From Mobilisporobacter senegalensis (GTDB lineage: Bacteria; Bacillota; Clostridia; Lachnospirales; Lachnospiraceae), in contig NZ_RJVG01000007.1 in assembly GCF_003752155.1 (NCBI RefSeq), positions 124,001 to 188,000 on the forward strand: a stretch of DNA of 64,000 nt. The letters are read 5' to 3'. The number at the start of each line of letters is the position of its first letter. Position 1 is the stretch's first letter. This document shows positions 19,173 through 29,103 of this stretch, in pieces. The notes under the pieces were generated by a model. It made no database searches, was not told the DNA's origin, and saw only the letters and a list, made by a program, of their open reading frames with translations. Both the position numbers and the translations under genes were made by a program.

Positions 19173-20090
19173 TTATTTCGTCTTTACATAATAATCCATG
19201 ACTGATCTTTTTTCAAAACCGCAGGATTTATATAAATTCAGTGCATTTTCATTCTGGGTTGCTACCTGAAGCATAATTGATTTTGCATTCTTCTCTTTTA
19301 ATTTATAAATAGACTGTAATAGAATTTCTCGTCCATACCCTTGCCCCCTATACTGAGGCAATACACCAAGACCATAGATACCGCCTGCATTTCCCTGCAG
19401 TTCAATATGAACTTTACCGATGATCTTATCTTGAGCCAAGGCCATGTATATTGTAAATCCTCGTTTTTCTTCTTCTTCAGGAAGCAAGATTTCCTCCTCC
19501 TTCGATGGCTCATCAGTATATTCGCTGTTCTCTTCATTTATTTCATCACTAAAATAAATGGTATTTTGTCTTGCAATTTCTTTTGCATCACTGTTTGTTG
19601 CTTTTCTAAGGACTATATTATCCGTTTTATATTCCTTTCCTTCTCCGATTAAATACATCTCATATTCTGAATGTTCCTGCTTGGCTTTCGTATACTTTAT
19701 AAATCCTAAACCTGAATCAGAATCATGATCACTTAATAAAAGCATCCTTTTTCTATCTCTATTCATCCATTCTGCTTCCACATAAGAATATAATTTCTTA
19801 AAAATACCCTGTCTTCGGTATTGGGGATGAACCATACCGTTTACTTCAATTGTATCACCACCAAAGTCACAAATTCCAAGATAACCGATAAGTTTCTCAT
19901 TATCGAAATACATAAATTCATTTATGGAATTTATGTTTCCAGACTTTTCACTGCCCAAACTAAGCTTGTATTCTATCTCTAATTTAAGAGTTACATTATC
20001 ATGTTTACGGCATATCTCAGCCAAACTGTGAATATCATTATAGTCATGCTCATCCAGATATTCTTTTAATCTTACAGATGGACTTTTCAT
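19173..20090 (-). CDS. Double GNAT acetyltransferase
   Basis: A 305-residue protein with two GCN5-type domains. The first (about 20-150) has MVHPQYRRQGIFKKLYSYVE and the second (about 160-300) has LGVLPQYRGQGYGREILLQS, the acetyl-CoA loop R/Q-x-x-G-x-G/I. Acceptor unknown; tandem GNATs of this sort include mycothiol synthase-like enzymes, but a Clostridium-type host argues against that exact role. Start taken at 20090 with AGGGGA upstream rather than the ATG at 20120, which nearly abuts the DUF4153 stop. It follows the DUF4153 gene in one operon. Confidence 0.82.
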   Translation of the reverse strand: MKSPSVRLKEYLDEHDYNDIHSLAEICRKHDNVTLKLEIEYKLSLGSEKSGNINSINEFMYFDNEKLIGYLGICDFGGDTIEVNGMVHPQYRRQGIFKKLYSYVEAEWMNRDRKRMLLLSDHDSDSGLGFIKYTKAKQEHSEYEMYLIGEGKEYKTDNIVLRKATNSDAKEIARQNTIYFSDEINEENSEYTDEPSKEEEILLPEEEEKRGFTIYMALAQDKIIGKVHIELQGNAGGIYGLGVLPQYRGQGYGREILLQSIYKLKEKNAKSIMLQVATQNENALNLYKSCGFEKRSVMDYYVKTK

Positions 20091-20124
20091 ATTATATTCC
20101 CCTTCCAAAACCAGCATCAAATTT

Positions 20125-21927
20125 CTATTGTCTAATATCTACTAATATATAAGACTCAATATTAAAACTTTTGTTATCTGCTGTTCTATCCATATTAAAT
20201 GCCTTGATCACTAATTTAACAGACGATACTCCATTCTCTTCAATAAAAACAGCTTCTTCCATATCAATCAGACCTTTTGTATCACCAGCATAATTCTCAA
20301 ATCTCTGAAGTACCTTATCATAAGAAAAACGATTTATTTCTTTTTGGTTTTCGTCCCATAAAGAAAGATAGGAATCTTTACTTGTTACATTTAATTTTAA
20401 AGTATATGTTTTGTTTGATTTCTCAAATTTGCTGATTTCTTCTTCTTTTTTATCGTAATTAGATATATATACATAATGAGGGATGAAAAAATCATAGCCA
20501 GATATATCTATTGGATCTTCCATATTTAAATTTAAATACACATATTGATTTACTTCCTCTGTTTGTTCGTATTGATTAAAACCAAATGTTTTATAAAAAT
20601 CACTATAATAATCGTAATCTTTTGGCAACCAGGAAACTTTATCGGTATATTCTATCTGATGAAGATATTCTAATACTTTTATAATTTTTTGCTTATCTTC
20701 GCTGGATATATCTTTATTAGGAACAATTTTATTCTCTTGAAGCATATTATTATTGTTTAAAACAGATTCAAATATTTTCAACTGGCTATTCTTGCTTACA
20801 GTAAATGCATCAATTGGCGGTACTATGGAAATCATTGAGAACACAATCAATAATGCAGCTATAATGCCATTTTTTCTTACTGGAAAGATACTGAATGCAA
20901 TTCCTGCAATCGTTGCAAATATACCATACAGTATCACATAATAGCGATTATAAGTAATTCCCATGTCACCAATTTTTATGATAGAAGAAATTGTTTGGAA
21001 TAGTACAATTGGTATCAGCACTTTTGGAAATATCATTCTAAATACTTCAGCCAGTTTATTTTCCATTCGGCTAACCAAAATATAAATTAATATTACTGTA
21101 ATAGAGTAAGTTACAATCATTGGTTCCAAAAGATTATCCGACCAGAATTTCCCGCCCATATTTCCCAGGATATAAAAAAGAAGTATAACAGTAAATACTG
21201 CCGTGAGTGGTACGATAATATATGAAATAAGTATTTCAAGATATTTAGGACAGCTTGAAGCTATAGCTACATTATTCTTTGTTTTTTCAACTCTGTATTG
21301 GGTTTCCCCATCATCCCCGCTGTAATCTATAGTGTATAATGGAATCAAAGATAAAAAATACGTTGGCCCAAAGAATAAGAAAATAATATTTGCAGCATGT
21401 GAATAAGAATTATAACCAATCCTGAATAATAGTTGATTAACAGCCATAATGATCAAACTGATTCCCACATAGATAACTCCTGAGAAAAACAAAGATATGA
21501 AAAAACCCTTGAAAGCTGCCATGAAACTTTCATTGAGACTAAATTTACTCTTTATCACTGGTATCCAGATAAATCCAATAAAAAGAGCGAAAAGCCCCAC
21601 TATTGTTTTAATCCATATTTCCGTATTAATATTATCTGCATTGGAGATGACATAAGAATAAATCAAGGCTAAAATAGCCGATATCCCAAATAAACTAATT
21701 CTGATTACTTTATTATTAAAAAAACGTTCATAAATCACCTGGCTGACAATACCAAGAAAAGCGCCAACAATCAGACTTAATATATATCTGGAATAGTCAT
21801 TGGACGAATGAATATCCATTGAATTAATAACTGTAGCAAGAAGAAGAAATATAATTGTCAATGGAAAACGATATATGGCATTTGTCAAACCAAGTAACCT
21901 ATCTTGAAACGTCATGATCCCTTTCAT
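20125..21927 (-). CDS. DUF4153 membrane protein
   Basis: A 600-residue polytopic membrane protein with about ten helices in the first 400 residues, followed by an extracytoplasmic C-terminal part of about 200 residues rich in Tyr and charged residues. The pattern (paired helices, GFIWIPVIKSKFSLNESFMA, NQLLFRIGYNSY) matches DUF4153 proteins, whose function is unknown. Two ATGs (residues 1 and 5) are possible starts. The acetyltransferase gene follows closely. Confidence 0.8.
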   Translation of the reverse strand: MKGIMTFQDRLLGLTNAIYRFPLTIIFLLLATVINSMDIHSSNDYSRYILSLIVGAFLGIVSQVIYERFFNNKVIRISLFGISAILALIYSYVISNADNINTEIWIKTIVGLFALFIGFIWIPVIKSKFSLNESFMAAFKGFFISLFFSGVIYVGISLIIMAVNQLLFRIGYNSYSHAANIIFLFFGPTYFLSLIPLYTIDYSGDDGETQYRVEKTKNNVAIASSCPKYLEILISYIIVPLTAVFTVILLFYILGNMGGKFWSDNLLEPMIVTYSITVILIYILVSRMENKLAEVFRMIFPKVLIPIVLFQTISSIIKIGDMGITYNRYYVILYGIFATIAGIAFSIFPVRKNGIIAALLIVFSMISIVPPIDAFTVSKNSQLKIFESVLNNNNMLQENKIVPNKDISSEDKQKIIKVLEYLHQIEYTDKVSWLPKDYDYYSDFYKTFGFNQYEQTEEVNQYVYLNLNMEDPIDISGYDFFIPHYVYISNYDKKEEEISKFEKSNKTYTLKLNVTSKDSYLSLWDENQKEINRFSYDKVLQRFENYAGDTKGLIDMEEAVFIEENGVSSVKLVIKAFNMDRTADNKSFNIESYILVDIRQ

Positions 21928-21960
21928 AAAACACCAACCGCCTTTCTGCTCTGCTTATTT

Positions 21961-22000
21961 ATATAAAAGGAGGACTGTTTATCAGGTCCTCCTTTTATAT
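21961..22000 (-). terminator. Hairpin terminator
   Basis: ATATAAAAGGAGGAC and GTCCTCCTTTTATAT form a perfect 15-bp stem around a 10-base loop. It follows the VOC gene on the minus strand and precedes the DUF4153 gene; the stem includes AAGGAGG-like sequence but no ORF starts from it. Confidence 0.75.
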
Positions 22001-22091
22001 ATGATACCTTATGTTTCTATTAACTGCTTTTTTAATATTATACCATCTGCCAAACAAATGTTCAATCTCAATCATTTAAATTTGAATATTT

Positions 22092-22508
22092 TCATTCACT
22101 GTCTAAACTAAGCTGCCACCCTATTCCGAATTTGTCAACTAAATATCCATAACATTTGCTCCAGAAAGTTTCCTGAAGTTCCATCTCCACTTTTCCGCCT
22201 TCTTTTAATTTATTAAATACTGATTCCACTTCAGCCCTATCCTTAGTTACTATTGTAAGGGATATGTTATTTCCCTGAATAAAAGGCATTCCCGGATATG
22301 CATCGGCAAACATTACTTTACTGCCGCATATCATAAGAAAAGTATGCATAACCAGATTCTTTGCTTCCTGGTGTATCTCAAAATCAGTCTCCGGATGTGA
22401 ATCACCATATGTCATAATAGGTTGTTTCTCTGCTCCAAACACATCACTATAAAATTCTACTGCTTCACCACAGTTACCATTAAAATTCAGATAAATTTCT
22501 AAGGCCAT
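22092..22508 (-). CDS. VOC-family (PhnB/glyoxalase-like) protein
   Basis: A 138-residue single-domain protein beginning MALEIYLNFNGNCGEAVEFY, with the beta-alpha-beta-beta-beta repeat of PhnB-like vicinal-oxygen-chelate proteins (VMFADAYPGMPF, FWSKCYGYLVDKFGIGWQLS). The YG...D..G..W ending is diagnostic for the PhnB group. Substrate unknown. The ATG at 22506-22508 has AAAGGAG upstream; an earlier in-frame ATG lacks one. Confidence 0.87.
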   Translation of the reverse strand: MALEIYLNFNGNCGEAVEFYSDVFGAEKQPIMTYGDSHPETDFEIHQEAKNLVMHTFLMICGSKVMFADAYPGMPFIQGNNISLTIVTKDRAEVESVFNKLKEGGKVEMELQETFWSKCYGYLVDKFGIGWQLSLDSE

Positions 22509-22829
22509 AGTTTTACTCCTTTGCATTCTTGTATTTTATATAAGTAAGGTTTTACTTTTTCTTCTTTTTTATTCCTGTCGGGATTATTCTGAATCATCCA
22601 TTAATCTTATGAATAAATACTGCTATTTTCTCATATTCCATAATTTTATCCATTCATATCAATATAAGAAAAGTCTGCCAATTCTTTGCAGATTTTGTGT
22701 ATATATTAAATTTATATGGATATCCTAATTTAGAAAACATGGGACTTGCAGAGTATTTTCAAGTCCGTGGGCATTTCATCAAGGGAAAAAATTGCATACG
22801 TGAAAAAAATAAGAAAGTTGGTGTTTTAA
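22509..22829 (+). promoter_or_regulatory. 321-base upstream region of the DUF3787-nifJ unit
   Basis: No gene is visible. It contains an inverted repeat GGACTTG-N11-CAAGTCC at 22742-22766, about 65 bases before the DUF3787 ATG, which could be an operator or leader hairpin. Candidate promoter elements are not clear enough to place. Confidence 0.35.
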
Positions 22830-23027
22830 ATGCATGAGAATGTGCAGAAAGATATTTTATCTGGTAGAAATAACAGTAGGTTAAACTCAAAGACTCCAAT
22901 CCACAAAGAAAATACAGCAGCATGGAATGAAACTGACAAAACAATAAAACCGAGTAATGTAAGTATACCTTCACAACCTAATGTAGTTAATGCAAAAGAA
23001 TGGGTTGATGATGGAAGCAGATTGTAG
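22830..23027 (+). CDS. DUF3787 small protein
   Basis: A 65-residue hydrophilic protein. The segments TPIHKENTAAWNETDKTIKP and VNAKEWVDDG match the DUF3787 family of Clostridia (function unknown). It ends 12 bases before the pyruvate:ferredoxin oxidoreductase start, so the two are certainly on one message. The ribosome site upstream of its ATG is weak (AAAGTTGGTG), suggesting low expression relative to nifJ, which has GGAGGGAG. Confidence 0.75.
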   Translation: MHENVQKDILSGRNNSRLNSKTPIHKENTAAWNETDKTIKPSNVSIPSQPNVVNAKEWVDDGSRL

Positions 23028-23039
23028 GAGGGAGATTCA

Positions 23040-26000
23040 ATGGCAAAAATTCAAATGACTGTAGATGGTAATACTGCTGCCGCATATGTAGCATATGCTT
23101 ATACAGAAGTAGCTGCTATCTACCCAATTACTCCCTCTTCTACCATGGCCGAAGTAGTTGACGAATGGTCAGCAGGAGGAAGAAAAAATATTTTTGGTCA
23201 AAATGTCACGGTAACAGAGATGCAATCAGAAGCCGGGGCTGCCGGAGCTTTCCACGGATCCTTACAGGCTGGTGCGCTTACAACTACATTTACTGCATCA
23301 CAAGGACTGTTACTCATGATCCCTAATATGTATAAAACAGCGGGTGAACTCCTGCCCGGTGTATTCCACGTCAGTGCCCGTGCTTTAGCTGCACAGGCTC
23401 TAAGTATCTTTGGAGATCATCAGGATGTAATGGCTGCAAGGCAGACTGGCTGTGCTATGCTGGCAACCAGCTCTGTTCAGGAAGTAATGGATATTGCTCC
23501 TGTTGCCCATCTTGCTGCTATCAAAGGAAGATTGCCATTTGTTCATTTCTTTGATGGTTTTCGGACCTCTCATGAAATTCAAAAAATTGAAGCTTTAGAA
23601 TATGATGATCTTGCAAAGCTGGTAGATTATAATGCATTGCAAGAATTTAGAGACCGTGCACTTTCCCCAAATCATCCGGTCATACGTGGTACTGCACAAA
23701 ATCCGGACATTTATTTTCAGGCGAGAGAAGCAAGTAATCCTTTTTATGATAACATAGTGGATATTGTTGAAGATTATATGAATAAGCTAAGTACCCTCAC
23801 GGGAAGGAATTATGGACTATTTGATTATTATGGGGCAAAAGAGCCGGAATATATTATAATTGCCATGGGCTCTGTCTGTCAGACAATAGAAGAAACTATT
23901 GATTATCACAATGCAAATGGTGAAAAATACGGACTTATAAATGTTCACTTATTCAGACCGTTCTCTGTAAAACATTTCTTAGAAAAGATTCCAACCTCAG
24001 TAAAAGCAATTGCCGTACTGGACAGGACCAAAGAACCCGGTGCTGTTGGAGAACCATTATATCTTGACGTTAGAAATTGCTATTATGAACAGGAGCATGC
24101 TCCACTTATTGTTGGCGGCAGATATGGCCTGGGCTCAAAAGATACAACACCCGCAGATATTACCAGCGTATATGATAATCTAAAACAGGATAATCCAAAG
24201 AACCATTTTACGATTGGAATTACTGATGATGTGACTTTTACGTCTCTGGAAAAATCAGAAATCCCTAATACGATCCCTAAAGGAACTATTTCCTGTAAAT
24301 TCTGGGGACTTGGATCTGATGGTACCGTAGGTGCAAATAAACAAGCAATTAAAATAATTGGAGATCATACAAAAATGTATGCCCAAGCTTATTTTGCATA
24401 TGATTCAAAAAAATCAGGTGGTTTGACTCTATCTCATTTAAGATTTGGAGAATCCCCAATTAAATCCACATATTTCGTAAAAGAAGCTGATTATATCGCA
24501 TGCCATAACCAGTCCTACGTGGCAATCTATCCTATGTTAGATGATTTAAAAACAGGTGGTACTTTTGTCTTAAACTGTAAATGGGATGAACAAGAATTAG
24601 AAGAAAAACTTCCTGCTGATTTAAAACAAAAATTGGCAAGCAAAAATGCTGATTTTTATATTATAAATGCTATCAAGATCGCAGAAGAAATTGGTTTAGG
24701 GAATCGTATTAATATGATAATGCAAGGTGCTTTCTTTAAACTGGTCAATATTTTTCCTGAGAATGAATTCTTAAAACATCTCAATGAGACAATTGCCAAG
24801 ACCTATGGTAAAAAGGGTGAAAATATTATTAAAATGAATCAGGATGCAGTTGCCAAAGGAGTAAGTGCATTAAAGAAGATAACCATACCAGAGGATTGGA
24901 AAACCTGCAAAGATACGAATACGGACGAGATACAAGAGCCAGAATTTGTGTGTAAGATTATGCGGCCAATTGAAGCCCAGCAAGGCGATTGCCTACCTGT
25001 TAGTGTATTTCAAGGCAGGGAAGACGGTACTTTTCCTTCAGGTACAACAGCTTATGAAAAGAGAGGTATTGCTGTAAATGTACCGGAATGGATCGTGGAG
25101 CGATGCATTCAATGTAATCAATGTTCCTATGTATGCCCTCATGCAGTTATCAGACCATTCCTGCTAAATGAAGAAGAAAAGTCAAAAGCTCCAGACACCT
25201 TTGTGACAAAAAAAGCCGTTGGTAAAGGATTAGAAGGCTTTGAATATAAAATCCAAATCAGTCCTATGGATTGTACGGGATGTGGTAATTGTGCGGATAT
25301 CTGTCCTGCCAAAGGGAAAGCTTTAATTATGCAGAAAATTGAAACCCAACTTGATCCTCAGGTAGAAAATTGGAAGTTTGCTATCTCTGAAATTGGATAT
25401 AAACCGGAATTAGCCGTAGGTAATTCAGTAAAAGAAAGTCAATTTAAACAACCTCTTATGGAATTCTCCGGGGCATGTGCAGGTTGTGGTGAAACTCCAT
25501 ATATTAAACTGATCACTCAAATGTTTGGTGAGCGTATGATGATTGCCAATGCAACAGGCTGCTCCTCTATTTGGGCAGCATCTGCACCTGGTACCGCATA
25601 CACGACTAATTATGAAGATAAAGGTCCTTCCTGGGCAAACTCATTGTTTGAAGATAATGCAGAGTTTGGATTTGGCATGTATCTTGGAGTAAAACAGATA
25701 CGTAACAAGCTAAAAGACCTTATGGAGGAATTACTTGAATGCAATGTGGATCCGGATTTAAAAGAATTGGTGGATGACTGGATTCATTATAAAGATGATG
25801 GTGATGTTTCAAAAAGAATCAGTTACAAATTATTAGATGCTCTTAATGAATATGAATCTGCCAATGAAGAAACGACCAGAATCATAAATGAGATTAAATT
25901 AAAGAAAGATTATCTTGTAAAACGTTCCCATTGGATCGTTGGCGGTGACGGCTGGGCATATGATATTGGCTATGGTGGCTTAGATCAGGTTATGTCATCT

Positions 26001-26576
26001 GGAGAAGATATCAATGTATTAGTATTTGATACAGAGATTTATTCCAATACAGGCGGTCAGGCATCAAAATCTACTCCTACGGCTGCTATGGCTAAATTTG
26101 CAGCTTCCGGTAAAAAGCAAGGTAAAAAAGATCTTGGCCGTATGATGATGACTTATGGAAATGTATATGTTGCACAAGTTGGTATTGGCGCAAATATGAA
26201 TCAGTTTGTCAAAGCCGTCCTTGAAGCAGAAAGTTATAAAGGTCCATCCATTATTATTGCTTATTCTCCATGTATTAGCCATGGTATTAAAAAGGGTATG
26301 GGAAAGAGTATCGCAAATATCGATGAGGCAGTAAAAGCCGGATATTGGCATCTATATCGATATAACCCGGCACTTAAGAAAGAAGGCAAGAATCCATTTA
26401 TCCTGGATTCGAAGGAACCTACCGAAAGCTTCAGAGATTTTATAATGGGTCAGGTACGTTATTCAGCCTTAACATTACAGTTCCCGGAAGAAGCAGAAGA
26501 ATTATTCCAAAAAGCAGAGGAAAATGCAAAAGAACGTTATGCCATATATAAGCAATTAAATGAATCTACACTGTAA
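23040..26576 (+). CDS. nifJ: Pyruvate:ferredoxin (flavodoxin) oxidoreductase
   Basis: A 1178-residue one-chain PFOR that oxidises pyruvate to acetyl-CoA and CO2 and reduces ferredoxin. Domain I opens with YPITPSSTMAE; the ferredoxin domain (about 680-760) has two 4Fe-4S motifs, CIQCNQCSYVCPHA and CTGCGNCADICPAKG; the cysteine of the third cluster region is in CAGCGETPY; the thiamine-diphosphate site is GDGWAYDIGYGGLDQ followed by NTGGQASKSTP. Length and order match the homodimeric enzymes of clostridia. It is the main entry from pyruvate to fermentation and hydrogen or CO2 metabolism. Start ATG with GGAGGGAG. Confidence 0.97.
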   Translation: MAKIQMTVDGNTAAAYVAYAYTEVAAIYPITPSSTMAEVVDEWSAGGRKNIFGQNVTVTEMQSEAGAAGAFHGSLQAGALTTTFTASQGLLLMIPNMYKTAGELLPGVFHVSARALAAQALSIFGDHQDVMAARQTGCAMLATSSVQEVMDIAPVAHLAAIKGRLPFVHFFDGFRTSHEIQKIEALEYDDLAKLVDYNALQEFRDRALSPNHPVIRGTAQNPDIYFQAREASNPFYDNIVDIVEDYMNKLSTLTGRNYGLFDYYGAKEPEYIIIAMGSVCQTIEETIDYHNANGEKYGLINVHLFRPFSVKHFLEKIPTSVKAIAVLDRTKEPGAVGEPLYLDVRNCYYEQEHAPLIVGGRYGLGSKDTTPADITSVYDNLKQDNPKNHFTIGITDDVTFTSLEKSEIPNTIPKGTISCKFWGLGSDGTVGANKQAIKIIGDHTKMYAQAYFAYDSKKSGGLTLSHLRFGESPIKSTYFVKEADYIACHNQSYVAIYPMLDDLKTGGTFVLNCKWDEQELEEKLPADLKQKLASKNADFYIINAIKIAEEIGLGNRINMIMQGAFFKLVNIFPENEFLKHLNETIAKTYGKKGENIIKMNQDAVAKGVSALKKITIPEDWKTCKDTNTDEIQEPEFVCKIMRPIEAQQGDCLPVSVFQGREDGTFPSGTTAYEKRGIAVNVPEWIVERCIQCNQCSYVCPHAVIRPFLLNEEEKSKAPDTFVTKKAVGKGLEGFEYKIQISPMDCTGCGNCADICPAKGKALIMQKIETQLDPQVENWKFAISEIGYKPELAVGNSVKESQFKQPLMEFSGACAGCGETPYIKLITQMFGERMMIANATGCSSIWAASAPGTAYTTNYEDKGPSWANSLFEDNAEFGFGMYLGVKQIRNKLKDLMEELLECNVDPDLKELVDDWIHYKDDGDVSKRISYKLLDALNEYESANEETTRIINEIKLKKDYLVKRSHWIVGGDGWAYDIGYGGLDQVMSSGEDINVLVFDTEIYSNTGGQASKSTPTAAMAKFAASGKKQGKKDLGRMMMTYGNVYVAQVGIGANMNQFVKAVLEAESYKGPSIIIAYSPCISHGIKKGMGKSIANIDEAVKAGYWHLYRYNPALKKEGKNPFILDSKEPTESFRDFIMGQVRYSALTLQFPEEAEELFQKAEENAKERYAIYKQLNESTL

Positions 26577-26599
26577 CAGGCCGAAATAAGTTAAAAAAC

Positions 26600-26647
26600 A
26601 ACTCCTATATTGAAATTTGATCAATCAAGTTTCAATATGGGAGTTTT
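26600..26647. terminator. Terminator after nifJ
   Basis: AACTCCTATATTGAAA pairs with TTTCAATATGGGAGTT, followed by TTTTG. It also faces the carbonic anhydrase end on the other strand. Confidence 0.8.
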
Positions 26648-26654
26648 GTATGGA

Positions 26655-27281
26655 CTATTTATTGCCTGGATGAAATTCTCCATCTTCTTTGTTATAAATA
26701 TATATTTCTCCAGTCTCAATGATATAATGCCATCCGCTGAGCATCAATTCATTCTTCCTGACCTTTTCTTTAATATAAGGAAAGGTCATAAGATGCTTCA
26801 GTTGTTCGACAACATTGAACTGTTCCATCATCCACCCTTTCGCTTCCAGCTCTTCCCCTTTAAATTCTCTTATGATATAATCCCTTACAGGATGAATTAA
26901 TTCAAGCCATTTCTTAGTATGTGGCAGTTCATTTAACTCTTCTGAAGGATTAATACAGGCTGCACAGCCGCCACAGTTGGAATGTCCGCAAACAATTATA
27001 TTTTCTACTCCCAGCATTAATACTGCATATTCAATTGCAGATGTAGTTGCAACATATTCTTTCGTTTCTCTGTAAGGAGGCACTATATTAGCAATATTGC
27101 GTATTATAAATAATTCACCTGGCAATGTTTTAGTAATCATATTAGGATCCACTCTGGAATCAGAACAACATATAAATAAGGTATGGGGATTTTGACCTTT
27201 CTCTAATCCTTTAAATAATTCCTGATGAGCTTCAAAATCTTCTCTGCGAAATTTCATGATTCCTTCTATAAGTTTTTGCAT
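26655..27281 (-). CDS. Beta-class carbonic anhydrase
   Basis: A 208-residue enzyme with the zinc-site motifs CCSDSRVDPNMI (Cys and the Asp-Arg pair) and CGHSNCGGCAAC (His and Cys). It interconverts CO2 and bicarbonate, useful beside CO2-producing PFOR. ATG preceded by AGGAGG and a promoter at 27310-27339. Convergent with nifJ. Confidence 0.95.
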   Translation of the reverse strand: MQKLIEGIMKFRREDFEAHQELFKGLEKGQNPHTLFICCSDSRVDPNMITKTLPGELFIIRNIANIVPPYRETKEYVATTSAIEYAVLMLGVENIIVCGHSNCGGCAACINPSEELNELPHTKKWLELIHPVRDYIIREFKGEELEAKGWMMEQFNVVEQLKHLMTFPYIKEKVRKNELMLSGWHYIIETGEIYIYNKEDGEFHPGNK

Positions 27282-27309
27282 GGATAACCTCCTAGTGTGT
27301 ATTATATCT

Positions 27310-27339
27310 ATAATAGCTAATAAAGACGCAATTCGTCAA
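27310..27339 (-). promoter_or_regulatory. Promoter of the carbonic anhydrase gene
   Basis: Minus strand TTGACG (27334-27339), 18-base spacer, TATTAT (27310-27315). Confidence 0.65.
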
Positions 27340-27364
27340 TAAATTTATAATTTCGAACAATAAA

Positions 27365-27393
27365 TTGACAATTTTTTTAATATATGCTAGATT
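27365..27393 (+). promoter_or_regulatory. SigA-type promoter of the flagellin gene
   Basis: TTGACA (27365-27370), 17-base spacer, TAGATT (27388-27393). It implies a vegetative rather than a SigD promoter; no TAAA-N15-GCCGATAA is seen. It also fixes the flagellin start at 27436, because the earlier in-frame start codon would lie at the transcript end. Confidence 0.6.
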
Positions 27394-27435
27394 ATGGTTA
27401 TATTTAGCAGACTTTTTTACGATTGGAGCAGAATA

Positions 27436-28953
27436 ATGATTCTTCAACACAATCTTTCAGCTATGGCTGCACAAAAGCAATTAAATATAAATTCTAACCA
27501 GAAATCAAAACTTGGTGAAAAATTATCTACCGGCTATAAGATTAATCGGGCTGCTGATAATTCTGCCGGACTCACCATCTCTGAGAAAATGCGCGCTCAA
27601 ATACGTGGACTTAATACTGCAAGTGAGAACGTACAGGATGGTATTTCATTGATCCAGACTGCTGATGGTGCCATGAGTGAAATACATAGCATGCTCCAGC
27701 GTATCCGTGAAATATCGATTCAGGCATATAACGGAACCAACGCGACCAAAGATAAAGAAGCAATTCAGGATGAGATTAATAATCTTATCTCTGAGATAGA
27801 TAAATTAGCAACAACCACAGAATTTAATACTCAAAAAATTCTTCAGGGGATTGCCGGACAGATAGAATTATATGTTGGAGATGAGATGCCCTCCTGGTTG
27901 TCCATGCCAACTAAATTAGAAGTTAATAATCCTCTTGTTGGTTCAGCAACCTTTCAAAACACAGACCATGAATTAGTTACTTCTAATGGGATTGAATCTG
28001 TCTGGACACCTACATTATCAGATAATGCCAGTGCTGTTATAGATTTCAGTAATATTGGAATCCCCAGCGCTGTTGACAATTTGAACTCCTTGATTGGAAA
28101 AGGATTCTATTCCACCTGTAGTACTTGTTCTGATCAATACAGTATATGCTTTTCCACAACTAATTTCGTACCGGATAATATTTATGGATATCCTACCGTC
28201 ATAAATATTAATGACTTAATCCAGGCTGCTACTAATAATACAATGACTAATGATGAACTAGCGGAAGAATTAGTGTCACGGATATCTAATATTGCAAATT
28301 CGAGGTATTCCCATTTTACTGAATATACCCCAAATAGTACTAACCCAAAACAACTTGTTATTTACGATTGGCGGGATGGAAGGGCCCCTTCTTATTCTGC
28401 ATACGGGCAGATCATTAACCATTTAACATATCAAAAGTCACAATCTGATATCATCCTTCAGGTGGGAGCGAATTCTAATGATAGTTTGGAAATCGTATTG
28501 CCAAAAATAACATTACAAAATCTACGCCTGCAATATGGTTATAATAGTTATTATGGTGTTGTAGATTCCACCCAGACAATAACTACTTATCCAGATGCTG
28601 AATTTGGATATGATTCAAATGGAGAATATACAATTATTAATCTGGGAGACCCACACACAGAGACCATTACTACTGCCTCCAATGGTTCCCTTGATGATAT
28701 TGATTATGCAATTAATTACATAAGTAGAGAACGTAGCCGCATGGGTTCATATCAAAACAGATTGGAGCATATCAATTCTAATTTGTTAAATACCTCTGAA
28801 AATTTACAATCATCTGAGAGCCGTATTCGAGATGCTGATATTGCAGAACTTATGGTGTTATTTATGAAACATGACTTAATTATGAAAAGCGGAGATTCCA
28901 TATTGGCTCAGGCAAACCAACAGCCAGAATTCGTATTAAGATTATTAGAGTAG
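27436..28953 (+). CDS. Flagellin
   Basis: A 505-residue flagellin starting MILQHNLSAMAAQKQLNIN. The N-terminal D0/D1 (TGYKINRAADNSAGLTISEK, QDGISLIQTADGAMSE) and C-terminal D1/D0 (SESRIRDADIAELMVL, then SILAQANQQPEFVLRLLE) are typical. The last 40 residues diverge from the usual sequence (LFMKHDLIMKSGD in place of EYSKNNILAQAGQ). A central variable region of about 280 residues includes a cysteine cluster (CSTCSDQYSIC near 227-238), rare in extracellular flagellins. No flagellar genes adjoin it. ATG preceded by TTGGAG. Confidence 0.95.
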   Translation: MILQHNLSAMAAQKQLNINSNQKSKLGEKLSTGYKINRAADNSAGLTISEKMRAQIRGLNTASENVQDGISLIQTADGAMSEIHSMLQRIREISIQAYNGTNATKDKEAIQDEINNLISEIDKLATTTEFNTQKILQGIAGQIELYVGDEMPSWLSMPTKLEVNNPLVGSATFQNTDHELVTSNGIESVWTPTLSDNASAVIDFSNIGIPSAVDNLNSLIGKGFYSTCSTCSDQYSICFSTTNFVPDNIYGYPTVININDLIQAATNNTMTNDELAEELVSRISNIANSRYSHFTEYTPNSTNPKQLVIYDWRDGRAPSYSAYGQIINHLTYQKSQSDIILQVGANSNDSLEIVLPKITLQNLRLQYGYNSYYGVVDSTQTITTYPDAEFGYDSNGEYTIINLGDPHTETITTASNGSLDDIDYAINYISRERSRMGSYQNRLEHINSNLLNTSENLQSSESRIRDADIAELMVLFMKHDLIMKSGDSILAQANQQPEFVLRLLE

Positions 28954-29103
28954 TATTTTCATTTTAATTGCATAGATATAAATAAGGACTTACATAATTC
29001 AGGCATCCATCATTAGGATCTGGAAATAAGTCTGAAAATTTTTAATTTATATTTGTGCCGAATAAACTGAAATAATTTAATTTTTCTGGCTTGGAGGGGA
29101 ATT

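Noticed and set aside
27436-28953. Flagellinolysin-type protease domain in the flagellin
   Set aside because: No HExxH motif in the central region.
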